Assembly (NCBI GenBank): GCA_902778265.1
Contig: CACYXI010000002.1
Coordinates: 1 to 63,949 of the forward strand
Length of the DNA: 63,949 bases
DNA from: an uncultured Bacteroidales bacterium
GTDB taxonomy: Bacteria; Bacteroidota; Bacteroidia; Bacteroidales; Bacteroidaceae
Direction of reading: 5' to 3'
The position numbers and the translations under genes are program-made. The notes under the pieces are model-generated. The model was not told the origin of the DNA, searched no databases, and was given only the letters and a program-made list of their open reading frames with translations. Below are positions 15,958 to 24,601 of this stretch, piece by piece. Within the stretch, counting starts at the first letter, position 1. Every line of letters begins with the position of its first letter.

Positions 15958-18900
15958 ATGGCACTAATCTTTGACAATAGGGACGAAGAGCATTCCTTTA
16001 CCCGTGCTCTTAATGAAAGACTTTTCGAGCATCCTGTTAAGAGAGTTGATTTCTGCGTTGGCTATTTCAACCTTCGTGGTTGGGATATGATTATGGATCA
16101 GGTTGACCAACTTGCAGGCGAAGACATCGAAGAAGGCTATGAGCGAAAGCGCAGATATTGCCGTCTTCTCATTGGTATGCACCAACCCGACAGGGACTTA
16201 CTCGAAAGGTATTATGGCGTGGATGATGACTTCTGCGTAGATAATGACTATAAGACAAAATGCAGAGTACAAATCGCCCAAGAATTCAAGAAACAACTTC
16301 TGATAGGCTTACCCACAAAGAAAGACAAGTTTACCATCACCCGACTTGCAAACCAATTGAGAGACGAGAAAGTATGCGTGAAACTCTATACCGAGGTTCC
16401 TGTTCATGCCAAACTTTATATTGCCCATTACGACAGTACACGTTCTGCCGTATATAGTCTTATGGGCAGTTCCAACCTTACCTACTCAGGTCTCACAAGA
16501 AAAGGAGAACTGAACATAGAACTACAAGACACAAATCAAAATCAGGAACTTATCCAATGGTTCGAGAACCTTTGGAATCATCGTGCGTGTATTGACATAA
16601 CTAAGGAACTCATTGATGTTCTTGAAGGTAGCTGGGCAACACAGGAAGTTACCCCATACGACATATACCTGAAAACCGCATATCATCTTTCTGAAGAAGC
16701 ACGGTCAGGCATCAAGGAATTTGTCATTCCTACGGAATTCAGAGGTAAGCTGTTTGAGTTTCAGGAGAATGCGGTAAAGATTGCAGCCAAGCATCTGAAC
16801 AATGATAAGCGTGGTGGTGCTATGATTGGTGATGTCGTTGGTCTGGGCAAGACCATAACGGCATGTGCCATAGCCAAAATGTGGGAATACACCTATGCGT
16901 CAAGTACATTGATCATCTGTCCTGCCAATCTTCAGGAAATGTGGAAGAAGTATGTGAATGAATATGACCTGAAGGCGGATGTAATGTCAATGGCGAAGCC
17001 TATCGATGTTGATAATTCAAGATACTATCGTCTGATCATCGTAGATGAAAGCCATAACCTGCGAAATCCACAAGGTTCACGTTATCGTAACATTCAGGAA
17101 CTCATAAGCAAACAGGATTGTAAGGTGCTATTGCTTACAGCCACACCATACAATAAAGACTATCGTGACCTTAGTTCACAGCTACGTCTATTCCTTAATG
17201 CCGACCAAGATCTTGGTATTCGTCCAGAGCAATATATAGAAGAATGTGGTGATGACCATAAATTCCAGCGAAAGCATCCTGATGTTGGCATTCGTTCAAT
17301 AGCAGCTTTTGAGCAAAGTCCATATAGTGACGACTGGAGTGAGTTGATGAAACTATTCCTTGTCCGTCGTACAAGAACCTTCGTAAAAAAGTATTTCTCA
17401 AAGGAAGACCCAAAGAATGGAAGATACTATCTTACATATCCGGGAAGCGACAAGCGTTCTTATTTCCCTACAAGAACACCACGCTCAGTTGTTTTCCCAA
17501 CTATCGAGGGCAATCAATATTCTCGTTTGTATTCAACTGAAATGATAGACCTCATGTCTGATCTTCAATTGCCAAGATATGGTCTGGAGAAATATATTGA
17601 CAAGAACAAGCTCAGCGAGGCTACAAAGCGTGAAAAAGATGTAGCCGACAAACTGTCTCGTGCAGGTGCAAGGATGATGGGCTTCTGCAAAAGTACCTTC
17701 TTCAAGCGCATTGATTCAAGCGGATATGCCTTTCTTCTTACGTTGTATAGGCACGTTCTGCGAAACTATGTCTATATATATGCCATCGAAAACGGTCTGC
17801 CTTTGCCTGTTGGAGACGAGAATGCCCTTCCTGATGATTTGACGGAAGATGCCGATAGCAATGAGGATTTCATCAATGATAGCGACACAAGGAAATCAAT
17901 CATTTTCGATATACCTGTTCAGTTGAAGGACTATGAGGAAAAAGCTCATCGCTATTATGATTACATCACAAAGAAGAATAATGTCACTTGGATAAGCTCA
18001 AAACTATTCAAGCGCACATTGAAGCAAAAGCTAAAGGCTGATAGTTCGCAGATCCTCAAGATGATAGAACTCTGTGGCAAATGGAAACCTGAAGAAGACC
18101 AGAAACTCAATCAGTTGGAAATCCTTCTCAATAAGACGCATAGGAATGAGAAAGTCGTGGTCTTTACCCAATATAGTGACACGGCTAACTACATATACCA
18201 TCAACTGAAAGAACGTGGCATTAAATCCATTGAATGCGTTACAGGCAATTCCGACAATCAGGTAGAATTGGTAAATCGCTTTTCGCCTGTCAGCAATAAT
18301 GCTCCGATAGTTGCCGACAATGAACTTCGGGTTTTGATAGCAACCGATGTTCTTTCCGAAGGTCAAAACCTTCAGGATGCGCATATCGTTGTTAATTTCG
18401 ACCTTCCTTGGGCTATCATCCGACTCATTCAGAGAGCAGGACGTGTTGACCGAATAGGTCAGGAAGCCGAGAACATTGACTGCTATTCATTCTTCCCTGC
18501 CGAGGGTGTTGAGAACATCATCAATTTGCGTAACCGTCTGAATCAGCGAATCAACGAGAATGCAAACGTGATGGGTAGCGACGAGCTTTTCTTTGAAGGA
18601 AACGAACAGAATCTTCGTGACATCTACAATGAGAAGAGTGGTGTTCTTGACGATGAGGAAGATACAGATGTTGACCTTACATCGTATGCATATCAGATTT
18701 GGACAGAGGCAACCAAGGCTAACCCAGAACTAAAGTCAAGGATATTGAAACTGGGCAATATGGTAGATTCTACAAAGGAAACCTCTGATGCTATGGAAGA
18801 AGGTGTCGTTACCTATGCCAGAACCAAGAGCGGATATGATGTGCTCTCGTGGGTGGATAAGGAAGGAAAGGTTGTCAGCAATTCCCAAAAGAGAATTCTG

Positions 18901-19344
18901 AGAGCCATGTCGTGTGCTGCAAATACACCTTCTATTCCACATCACGAAAATCATTACGAACTCATCAAGGATGCGATAAAAAACATACAGGAAACATCTG
19001 TAAGCCAAGTTTCTGGAACTCTCGGAAACCGTTTCTCTACACGTTTCAAGATATACGACCTGCTTGACAACTATTACAATACCAAAGAGGCAGATCTATT
19101 CTTTACGGAGGATAAGCGTCAGCAACTCAAAATTGCGATTGACACGATCTTCAACGGGCAACTTCTTGAGCAAACCAAGTTCATGCTCGGAAGAATGATG
19201 CGTAGTCGTGTAAGCAATGACGAGATTGTGGATTATGTACTTGAACTCCTTCGTACTGGCAACCTTTGCAAGGTGGAAGAAGACCAATTGCAAAGCAATA
19301 CTCCAAGCATAATCTGCTCTATGGGTATTCGTAAACAAGACTAA
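15958..19344 (+). CDS. PLD-SNF2 helicase, defence-associated
   Basis: A 1128-residue fusion. The N-terminus is a phospholipase D-like domain with one visible HKD-type motif: H150 in VHAKLYIA, followed by GSSN at 170-173. An SNF2-type superfamily 2 motor follows: DVVGLGKT with K298 (Walker A), VDESHN at 362-367 (motif II), LLTATPYN (III), ATDVLSEGQNLQ (V) and QRAGRVDRIGQ (VI). PLD-nuclease and SNF2 motor combinations occur in anti-phage systems (compare DISARM and related restriction systems). It heads an operon with a DNA methylase, so it is probably the restriction or translocation partner. A structured leader RNA lies upstream and a repeat element sits between it and the methylase. Confidence 0.88.
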   Translation: MALIFDNRDEEHSFTRALNERLFEHPVKRVDFCVGYFNLRGWDMIMDQVDQLAGEDIEEGYERKRRYCRLLIGMHQPDRDLLERYYGVDDDFCVDNDYKTKCRVQIAQEFKKQLLIGLPTKKDKFTITRLANQLRDEKVCVKLYTEVPVHAKLYIAHYDSTRSAVYSLMGSSNLTYSGLTRKGELNIELQDTNQNQELIQWFENLWNHRACIDITKELIDVLEGSWATQEVTPYDIYLKTAYHLSEEARSGIKEFVIPTEFRGKLFEFQENAVKIAAKHLNNDKRGGAMIGDVVGLGKTITACAIAKMWEYTYASSTLIICPANLQEMWKKYVNEYDLKADVMSMAKPIDVDNSRYYRLIIVDESHNLRNPQGSRYRNIQELISKQDCKVLLLTATPYNKDYRDLSSQLRLFLNADQDLGIRPEQYIEECGDDHKFQRKHPDVGIRSIAAFEQSPYSDDWSELMKLFLVRRTRTFVKKYFSKEDPKNGRYYLTYPGSDKRSYFPTRTPRSVVFPTIEGNQYSRLYSTEMIDLMSDLQLPRYGLEKYIDKNKLSEATKREKDVADKLSRAGARMMGFCKSTFFKRIDSSGYAFLLTLYRHVLRNYVYIYAIENGLPLPVGDENALPDDLTEDADSNEDFINDSDTRKSIIFDIPVQLKDYEEKAHRYYDYITKKNNVTWISSKLFKRTLKQKLKADSSQILKMIELCGKWKPEEDQKLNQLEILLNKTHRNEKVVVFTQYSDTANYIYHQLKERGIKSIECVTGNSDNQVELVNRFSPVSNNAPIVADNELRVLIATDVLSEGQNLQDAHIVVNFDLPWAIIRLIQRAGRVDRIGQEAENIDCYSFFPAEGVENIINLRNRLNQRINENANVMGSDELFFEGNEQNLRDIYNEKSGVLDDEEDTDVDLTSYAYQIWTEATKANPELKSRILKLGNMVDSTKETSDAMEEGVVTYARTKSGYDVLSWVDKEGKVVSNSQKRILRAMSCAANTPSIPHHENHYELIKDAIKNIQETSVSQVSGTLGNRFSTRFKIYDLLDNYYNTKEADLFFTEDKRQQLKIAIDTIFNGQLLEQTKFMLGRMMRSRVSNDEIVDYVLELLRTGNLCKVEEDQLQSNTPSIICSMGIRKQD

Positions 19345-19347
19345 TCT

Positions 19348-19537
19348 AACGTAAGTTTGAAATTTGTATATTTCAGTAAAACAGGCGGTTGAAGAAGCTC
19401 TGAAAGAGCGATACCTAATAGGACGGTTCGTAAGAGCCGTTATATTACGAACACTCAGTAATTTGAGGTCTGAAGGACCGACACCTATTATATTTATTAG
19501 GTATCGCATCTTCGGCGCTTTTCTTCAAACTCACGTT
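19348..19537. mobile_element. MITE-like element between helicase and methylase
   Basis: AACGTAAGTTTGAAATT (19348-19364) matches inversely TTCTTCAAACTCACGTT (19521-19537). The interior has hairpins of the form GCTCTGAAAGAGC, GGTCTGAAGGACC and TTCGTAAGAGCC plus ACACCTATTA words shared with 7982-8246. No ORF is present. It fills almost the whole 207-bp gap within an otherwise tight operon. Confidence 0.65.
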
Positions 19538-19551
19538 GATCTAAAAACAGA

Positions 19552-22500
19552 ATGACTATGAACAGACAATTCTTTAACCAATGTATAGCAGACAATAACT
19601 TTAGAGACCTCTTTCTTGAACTCAACTGGAACAGGCCTAAGGCCAAAGACCTATACGAGGATATAGACGAGCAAGAATATAATTTCCGCTACATAGCGGA
19701 GATGCGTGGATTTATGGTGTTCACTTGTGAAATGCTATCAATTCCGGGCACTGCCATGTGCAAGCGCATTGATAACAAACTACGTCCTCACTCTCAGGAA
19801 TACATTCTGATCATCACAGAGAAAGGCACAAAGCATCATAAGTGGATAATCCCTGTAAGGAATACCGACAAAAGGGATATTGTCACCATAGAATATAATG
19901 ATGCAGCAAAGGCAGACTTCCTATATGGAAAACTCAGCACACTAAACATTGCTGATAATGAAACCGTTACAATCCAAGACATCAAGGAGAAAATACAAGC
20001 ATCGTTTGCCGTAAACTCAGAGAAGATAACAAAGGATTTCTTCCGAGAATTTAAGCAGGAGCATGATCGTTTCTTTAACTTTATCACGGGTATTGATGAT
20101 GACATTCAGGAAGATGCCAAGGGAAAGAAAAAGAACAGGAAGAAGGACTGGTACACAAGCGTTATGCTTAATCGTCTGATGTTCTGCTACTTCGTTCAGA
20201 AAAAAGGATTCCTGAATGGAGATGTAAACTATCTTCACAATAAATTGAAAGAGCACATAAAGACCAAGGAGGATGATTCGTTCTATAACTCTTTCTATCG
20301 TGGTTTTCTGTGTGCTTTATTCCATGACGGACTTAATTCGCCTCGCCATCAGGAGGATTTCCATAAGAAATATGGTTGCATACCATATCTCAATGGTGGT
20401 ATGTTCGACGAGCATGAGATAGAACGTGAATATAAGGACATAGATATTGAGGATGAAGCCTTTGAAAACCTTTTCAGTTTCTTCGACAAGTGGGAATGGC
20501 ATCTTGACACTCGTCTTACGGCAAGTGGCAAGGATATCAATCCTGATGTTCTTGGCTATATCTTTGAGCAGTACATCAATGATCGTGCTGCTATGGGTGC
20601 ATATTACACAAAGGAAGACATCACCGAATATATAGGCAAGAACTGCATTCTGCCATTCCTTATGGATAAGACCGCAGAGAAGTCGCCACAGGCATTCAAG
20701 GCTAATGGATATATCTGGACTTTGCTCAAAGAAAGCGGAGATAAATATATCTATGATGCTGTGAAGAAAGGCTACTCCCCTGACTGGCAAGAACGTATTC
20801 CTGACTATATCCAACAGGGAATACCCCTATTGCCTGAGCAGAAGAACCTTCTTGAACGCCGTTCACGTTGGAATGAGAAAACGAATGAAGAATTTGCTCT
20901 TCCTACGGAGATATGGCGTGAAACTATCGAGCGACTTCAAAGATGCGATTCCCTCTCGGCAAAAATCAATAATGGGGAGATTACGCAGATTAATGACTTC
21001 ATAACATACAATCTCGACATTCGTCTTTTCGTGGAGGATGTAATCCGCAATACCCAAGACCACCTTCTTGTGCTTCATTTCTATGAGGCATTGCAGAATG
21101 TCACTATTCTCGACCCTACCTGCGGCTCTGGTGCTTTCCTGTTTGCTGCTATGAATATCCTTGAACCTCTCTATGAGGCTTGTATTGACAGAATGGAGGA
21201 TTTCAACAAGCAGAACGGTAATCTTTTCAAGGCACAACTTGAAGAGATTGACGCAAAGTATAGCAGTAACCGTCAATATTTCATCTTCAAGAGCATCATC
21301 CTTCGCAATCTCTATGGAGTTGACATTATGGTAGAGGCTACTGAGATAGCCAAGTTGCGACTGTTCCTGAAAATGGTTGCTGTTGTTGAGGTTGACAGGC
21401 ACAAGGACAATATGGGACTTGACCCATTGCCTGATATTGATTTCAATATCAAGTGTGGCAATACGCTTGTTGGATATGCCACAGAAGAGGAACTAAACAA
21501 TGCGCTTTCTTATGGAGATATTTTTGCAATGCAAGAGTTCAAGGGTAAGATTAATACTCTTATGCTGCAAGTATCAAAGGCATACGAATTGTTCCGTTCA
21601 GAGCAGTTGAAAGTGTATGATGATAATGCAAGTATAAAAGCGACGAAAGACGAGCTAAAGAAAAGGCTTGTTGAACTTAATGACTTGCTTAATCGTCACA
21701 TGCATAATAGTATTGCATGTTCTTACGACTATAAAGAATGGCTGAAATCTCATCAACCATTCCATTGGCTTGCAGAGTTTTACCAGATCATTCAAGGTAA
21801 TGGTGGCTTTGATGTGATTATTGGTAATCCACCATATGTCGTATATCGTGAGCAGAACTATGTATATACAGTTCCCATGAGCTACAAAACATATTCATGT
21901 GGCAATTTATATGCATTCATTTTGGAACGTTGCATTCAAATAATGTCAACTAACAGTAGAAATGGTTATATCATTCCAATTTCTAGTGTTTCAAATGACA
22001 AATTCGTTCCATTACAGCGTTTATTCTTAAAAGATACTCTTTCGTGGTATTCTAGCTTTTCCAACAGACCAGGCAAACTTTTTGACAATGTAGAACAGAG
22101 ATTAACAATCATACTAAGCCAAAGGAAAGAAACTCCAAAAGGTTATTATGCATCGAAGTATCAACACTGGTATGTAGAAGAAAGGAAAAATCTATTTAAC
22201 AAAATTTCCTTCCACATTAATAAGAAATGGGATAAAGATTTATCTCTATATAAAATAGGTTCTACAAGAGAAGAAAATATCTGTACAAAAATGTACAATA
22301 GTGAGAATGGGCAAAGAGAAAAACTCATTTCTTTTTTAAGTGGTAATGAACGATGTTTTTACCATAATGCACCAACTTATTTTATAAGAGCAATGGCATT
22401 CAAACCCAATAATGGAAAAAACATGAAAGAGTCATCTCACTATAAAAGTTTGGCCTGCTCGGATTCTCATGCTATTGCTTGTGTGCTTAATAGTTCTACA

Positions 22501-22833
22501 TATTACTGGTTCTTCAAAAACATAAGTAATTGTAGAGATTATGCTTCACGTGAGATTCTTCCATTCCCGATTGGAAACTTAGATGAAATGGATTTTTCTG
22601 ATATTGGAGCAAGACTTCAAATATCATACACAACTAACAAGACGATCAAAAATCGTTTTTATCCTAGTGGAGTTGTTTATTACGAGGAGTATTATCCTGC
22701 AAAATCAAAACCAATCATCGACGAAATCGACAAAGTTCTTGCCGACCACTATGGCTTTACAGAAGAAGAACTTGATTTCATCATAAACTATGATATTAAG
22801 TATCGTATGGGAGATGAATTGAACGAAGATTAA
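19552..22833 (+). CDS. Eco57I/PglX-like N6-adenine DNA methylase
   Basis: A 1093-residue DNA methyltransferase. The S-adenosylmethionine site is DPTCGSGAFLF (from D521) and the catalytic motif is GNPPY at 758-762, typical of gamma-class N6-adenine methylases such as PglX, Eco57I and DrmMI. Residues 1-500 are a long helical N-terminal part with no nuclease motif I can identify. After the catalytic motif comes a probable target-recognition region (about 765-1045), noticeably more AT-rich than the rest of the gene, which suggests exchange of specificity. A conserved-looking tail ends the protein. It probably modifies host DNA so that the helicase partner spares it. The stop overlaps the next start (TAATG). 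Confidence 0.87.
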   Translation: MTMNRQFFNQCIADNNFRDLFLELNWNRPKAKDLYEDIDEQEYNFRYIAEMRGFMVFTCEMLSIPGTAMCKRIDNKLRPHSQEYILIITEKGTKHHKWIIPVRNTDKRDIVTIEYNDAAKADFLYGKLSTLNIADNETVTIQDIKEKIQASFAVNSEKITKDFFREFKQEHDRFFNFITGIDDDIQEDAKGKKKNRKKDWYTSVMLNRLMFCYFVQKKGFLNGDVNYLHNKLKEHIKTKEDDSFYNSFYRGFLCALFHDGLNSPRHQEDFHKKYGCIPYLNGGMFDEHEIEREYKDIDIEDEAFENLFSFFDKWEWHLDTRLTASGKDINPDVLGYIFEQYINDRAAMGAYYTKEDITEYIGKNCILPFLMDKTAEKSPQAFKANGYIWTLLKESGDKYIYDAVKKGYSPDWQERIPDYIQQGIPLLPEQKNLLERRSRWNEKTNEEFALPTEIWRETIERLQRCDSLSAKINNGEITQINDFITYNLDIRLFVEDVIRNTQDHLLVLHFYEALQNVTILDPTCGSGAFLFAAMNILEPLYEACIDRMEDFNKQNGNLFKAQLEEIDAKYSSNRQYFIFKSIILRNLYGVDIMVEATEIAKLRLFLKMVAVVEVDRHKDNMGLDPLPDIDFNIKCGNTLVGYATEEELNNALSYGDIFAMQEFKGKINTLMLQVSKAYELFRSEQLKVYDDNASIKATKDELKKRLVELNDLLNRHMHNSIACSYDYKEWLKSHQPFHWLAEFYQIIQGNGGFDVIIGNPPYVVYREQNYVYTVPMSYKTYSCGNLYAFILERCIQIMSTNSRNGYIIPISSVSNDKFVPLQRLFLKDTLSWYSSFSNRPGKLFDNVEQRLTIILSQRKETPKGYYASKYQHWYVEERKNLFNKISFHINKKWDKDLSLYKIGSTREENICTKMYNSENGQREKLISFLSGNERCFYHNAPTYFIRAMAFKPNNGKNMKESSHYKSLACSDSHAIACVLNSSTYYWFFKNISNCRDYASREILPFPIGNLDEMDFSDIGARLQISYTTNKTIKNRFYPSGVVYYEEYYPAKSKPIIDEIDKVLADHYGFTEEELDFIINYDIKYRMGDELNED

Positions 22834-23294
22834 TGGAATTATTGGGCAACATATCTCTACTTGACCAACCGAAGCATGGTTTCCTCTGCTCAAGATGCAC
22901 AAAGAGTAGTGTGATTCTTCCATGCCTCGATTGGGCTGTGGAATATAGTAAGGGGACAATTCCTGTAATAAGCACTTTCCATAGCGAGATAGAAGAAGCC
23001 GTATTGGATATTCTGCTAAAAGGGATATGCCCTATAATCCTTGTGCTTGGAAGAAATCAATATAAAAGGATTCCCCCAAAGTTACAAACTGCTTTTGACA
23101 ATAATCGACTCCTCATTGTTTCTGTTACTAACCATAACAGAATAAACCGAGAATCAGCACTATTGGCAAACAGATATGTTTGTGAACAATCTCACGACAT
23201 CACCTTTGGCTTCATCTCTCCAGATAGTTCATTGACATCTCTTTACGAGAATGTAAAATTGAGCAAGAAAACAAAATTGCTCGTTGGTATTTAG
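22833..23294 (+). CDS. Small DprA/Smf-like (SLOG-fold) protein
   Basis: A 153-residue protein whose strand pattern and key stretches recall the Rossmann-like DprA/Smf fold: FLCSRCTKSS near the start, VISTFHSEIEEAVLDILLKG, then CPIILVLGRNQYKRIPP, and LLIVSVTNHNRINRESALLANRY, matching the RNRxIxxLS region of DprA. It lacks the N-terminal SAM and C-terminal winged-helix domains of true DprA. The start overlaps the methylase stop by one base, so translation is coupled. In this context it could sense or bind DNA ends or a nucleotide signal, but this is inference. Confidence 0.65.
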   Translation: MELLGNISLLDQPKHGFLCSRCTKSSVILPCLDWAVEYSKGTIPVISTFHSEIEEAVLDILLKGICPIILVLGRNQYKRIPPKLQTAFDNNRLLIVSVTNHNRINRESALLANRYVCEQSHDITFGFISPDSSLTSLYENVKLSKKTKLLVGI

Positions 23295-23297
23295 GTT

Positions 23298-23736
23298 CAG
23301 AAAAAACTTTTTTGCAATAATCCTACATACCTACACAGCGACCTTTGTAACTCTCATAGCTTTAGAGCGTTACACGGATTTCAAATATACGCCAAACCTA
23401 CACTAATCCTACACTAAACCTACACTATTTCTGCATTTTAATGCAGAAAATTAATAATTAATAATGAATAGTGAATAATTTGATTAGTATCTAAAACGCT
23501 CATTACAATCTAAATTGTCAATTATCCATTATAAATTATCAGATTTGTCGAAGACCCACTGACCATAGGGAAGTAATTAACCTGAATTTCTGAAAAATTC
23601 AGGTTTGAGTGTAGGTTTAGTGTAGGATTAGTGTAGGTTTGGCATATATTTGAAAGCGCTGCAAGCTTTTGTGTGTCAATAAATTGCACGGGTGGCTGTG
23701 TAGGTATGTAGGATTATTGCGAAAAAGTTTTTTCTG
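23298..23736. mobile_element. Large nested inverted-repeat element (439 bp)
   Basis: The outer arms 23298-23339 and 23695-23736 match at 41 of 42 positions (starting CAGAAAAAACTTTTTT). The inner arms 23382-23426 and 23608-23652 match at 44 of 45 and repeat CCTACACTAA-type words three times. The centre holds a short hairpin (TTCTGCATTTTAATGCAGAA), AATTAATAAT words and a copy of the GATTTGTCG...CCATAGGG repeat (23542-23573). No ORF is present. The left end starts four bases after the DprA-like stop. Confidence 0.75.
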
Positions 23737-24117
23737 AGGATTGTATTTTTCATTTTTCACTTTTCATTTTCCGTTTATTTCTCCTTCGCTTGTCCTTCGC
23801 TACTAATTCGCTTCTAAGCCGTTCTAAGTCCGTTGTAAATCCGTTCCTATGAATAGGCTAAAAATGGGACTTGCACCGACTTTGGTACGGCTTTGCAAGG
23901 GAGGTGCATAGGAGTTACAAGTGAACTCTATAAAACTCCTTTGTTTTTGATAATCATTTTTTTTATGCCACATTGGCAATTTTAAGGGCATTGAACCTTA
24001 TTTGGGGGTGATTGAAAATTTTGCGGTGTTTTTGCTTCGTTAAATAGCAGTAAAGTGAAGATAAATGTGAATAATATTATATAAATATCACTTTACTGAT
24101 ATATAAAACGTAAAATT
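23737..24117. repeat. Word-rich intergenic region before the XRE gene
   Basis: No gene is seen. It contains a half AAAATGAAAA array (23745-23775) and TCCTTCGCT/TTCTAAGTCCGTT words (23780-23850). A degraded inverse of the latter is at 43200-43310. A strand of ordinary AT-rich leader follows. Confidence 0.5.
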
Positions 24118-24429
24118 ATGGCATACTTTTATGAGTATTCTACGCCAGAACTTGTACGGTTGCTTGGTGAACGCTTCAAAGAATATAGAATGCGTTGCAA
24201 TCTCACTCAGAAAGAGGTTGCAGAACGTTCTGGAATTGGATTGACTACGATTCATAAGTTTAAGAGTGGTAATGCTTGCAATCTCTCACAGTCAACATTC
24301 ATCCTGCTTTTGAATGTTATTGGTCAGGTCAATGCGTTAGATGACCTTATGCCAGAACTTCCAGAATCACCTTACCTTATCCGTAAGGATGAAAAGAAGG
24401 CGCAACGAATCAGACACTCAAAAAAATAG
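24118..24429 (+). CDS. XRE-family HTH regulator, orphan HipB-like
   Basis: A 103-residue helix-turn-helix protein. The HTH covers about residues 16-65 (LTQKEVAERSGIGLTTIHKFKSG in parts LTQKEVAERSGIG and TTIHKFKSG). The region after it (LLNVIGQVNALDDLMPELPESP) is typical of the antitoxin-like regulators that precede HipA kinases in Bacteroidetes. No hipA gene follows: the next gene is mnmE on the other strand. It is therefore either a solitary regulator or the remnant of a toxin-antitoxin pair. It lies just past the defence island and could belong to it. Confidence 0.82.
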   Translation: MAYFYEYSTPELVRLLGERFKEYRMRCNLTQKEVAERSGIGLTTIHKFKSGNACNLSQSTFILLLNVIGQVNALDDLMPELPESPYLIRKDEKKAQRIRHSKK

Positions 24430-24492
24430 TAATACCCCCCTATAAATGAAAAAGTAAAAAGTTAAAGGTAAAAGTTCTAACTAACAATATTG

Positions 24493-24524
24493 CCCAAAAG
24501 GTTGTAGCGCTACAACCCTTTGGG
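24493..24524. terminator. 32-bp palindrome between convergent genes
   Basis: CCCAAAAGGTTGTAGC and GCTACAACCCTTTGGG form a 16-bp stem with one mismatch and no loop to speak of. It lies between the convergent XRE gene and mnmE and probably serves as a two-way terminator. No clear T run follows on the plus strand. Confidence 0.5.
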
Positions 24525-24601
24525 TAACATTATATACCTTTTCAAGGTAAATTGTATATTAGATCCGTGTATGAAAAATCGGGAAGAGATGGGGCTAAAC
24601 T

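Noticed and set aside
15958-23294. Calling the island DISARM or BREX
   Set aside because: Only a helicase, a methylase and a DprA-like gene are present, and the hallmark genes of either system are absent.
23382-23652. CRISPR-like array because of repeated CCTACACTAA words
   Set aside because: The words are contiguous without unique spacers, they are inverted between two arms, and no cas gene is near.
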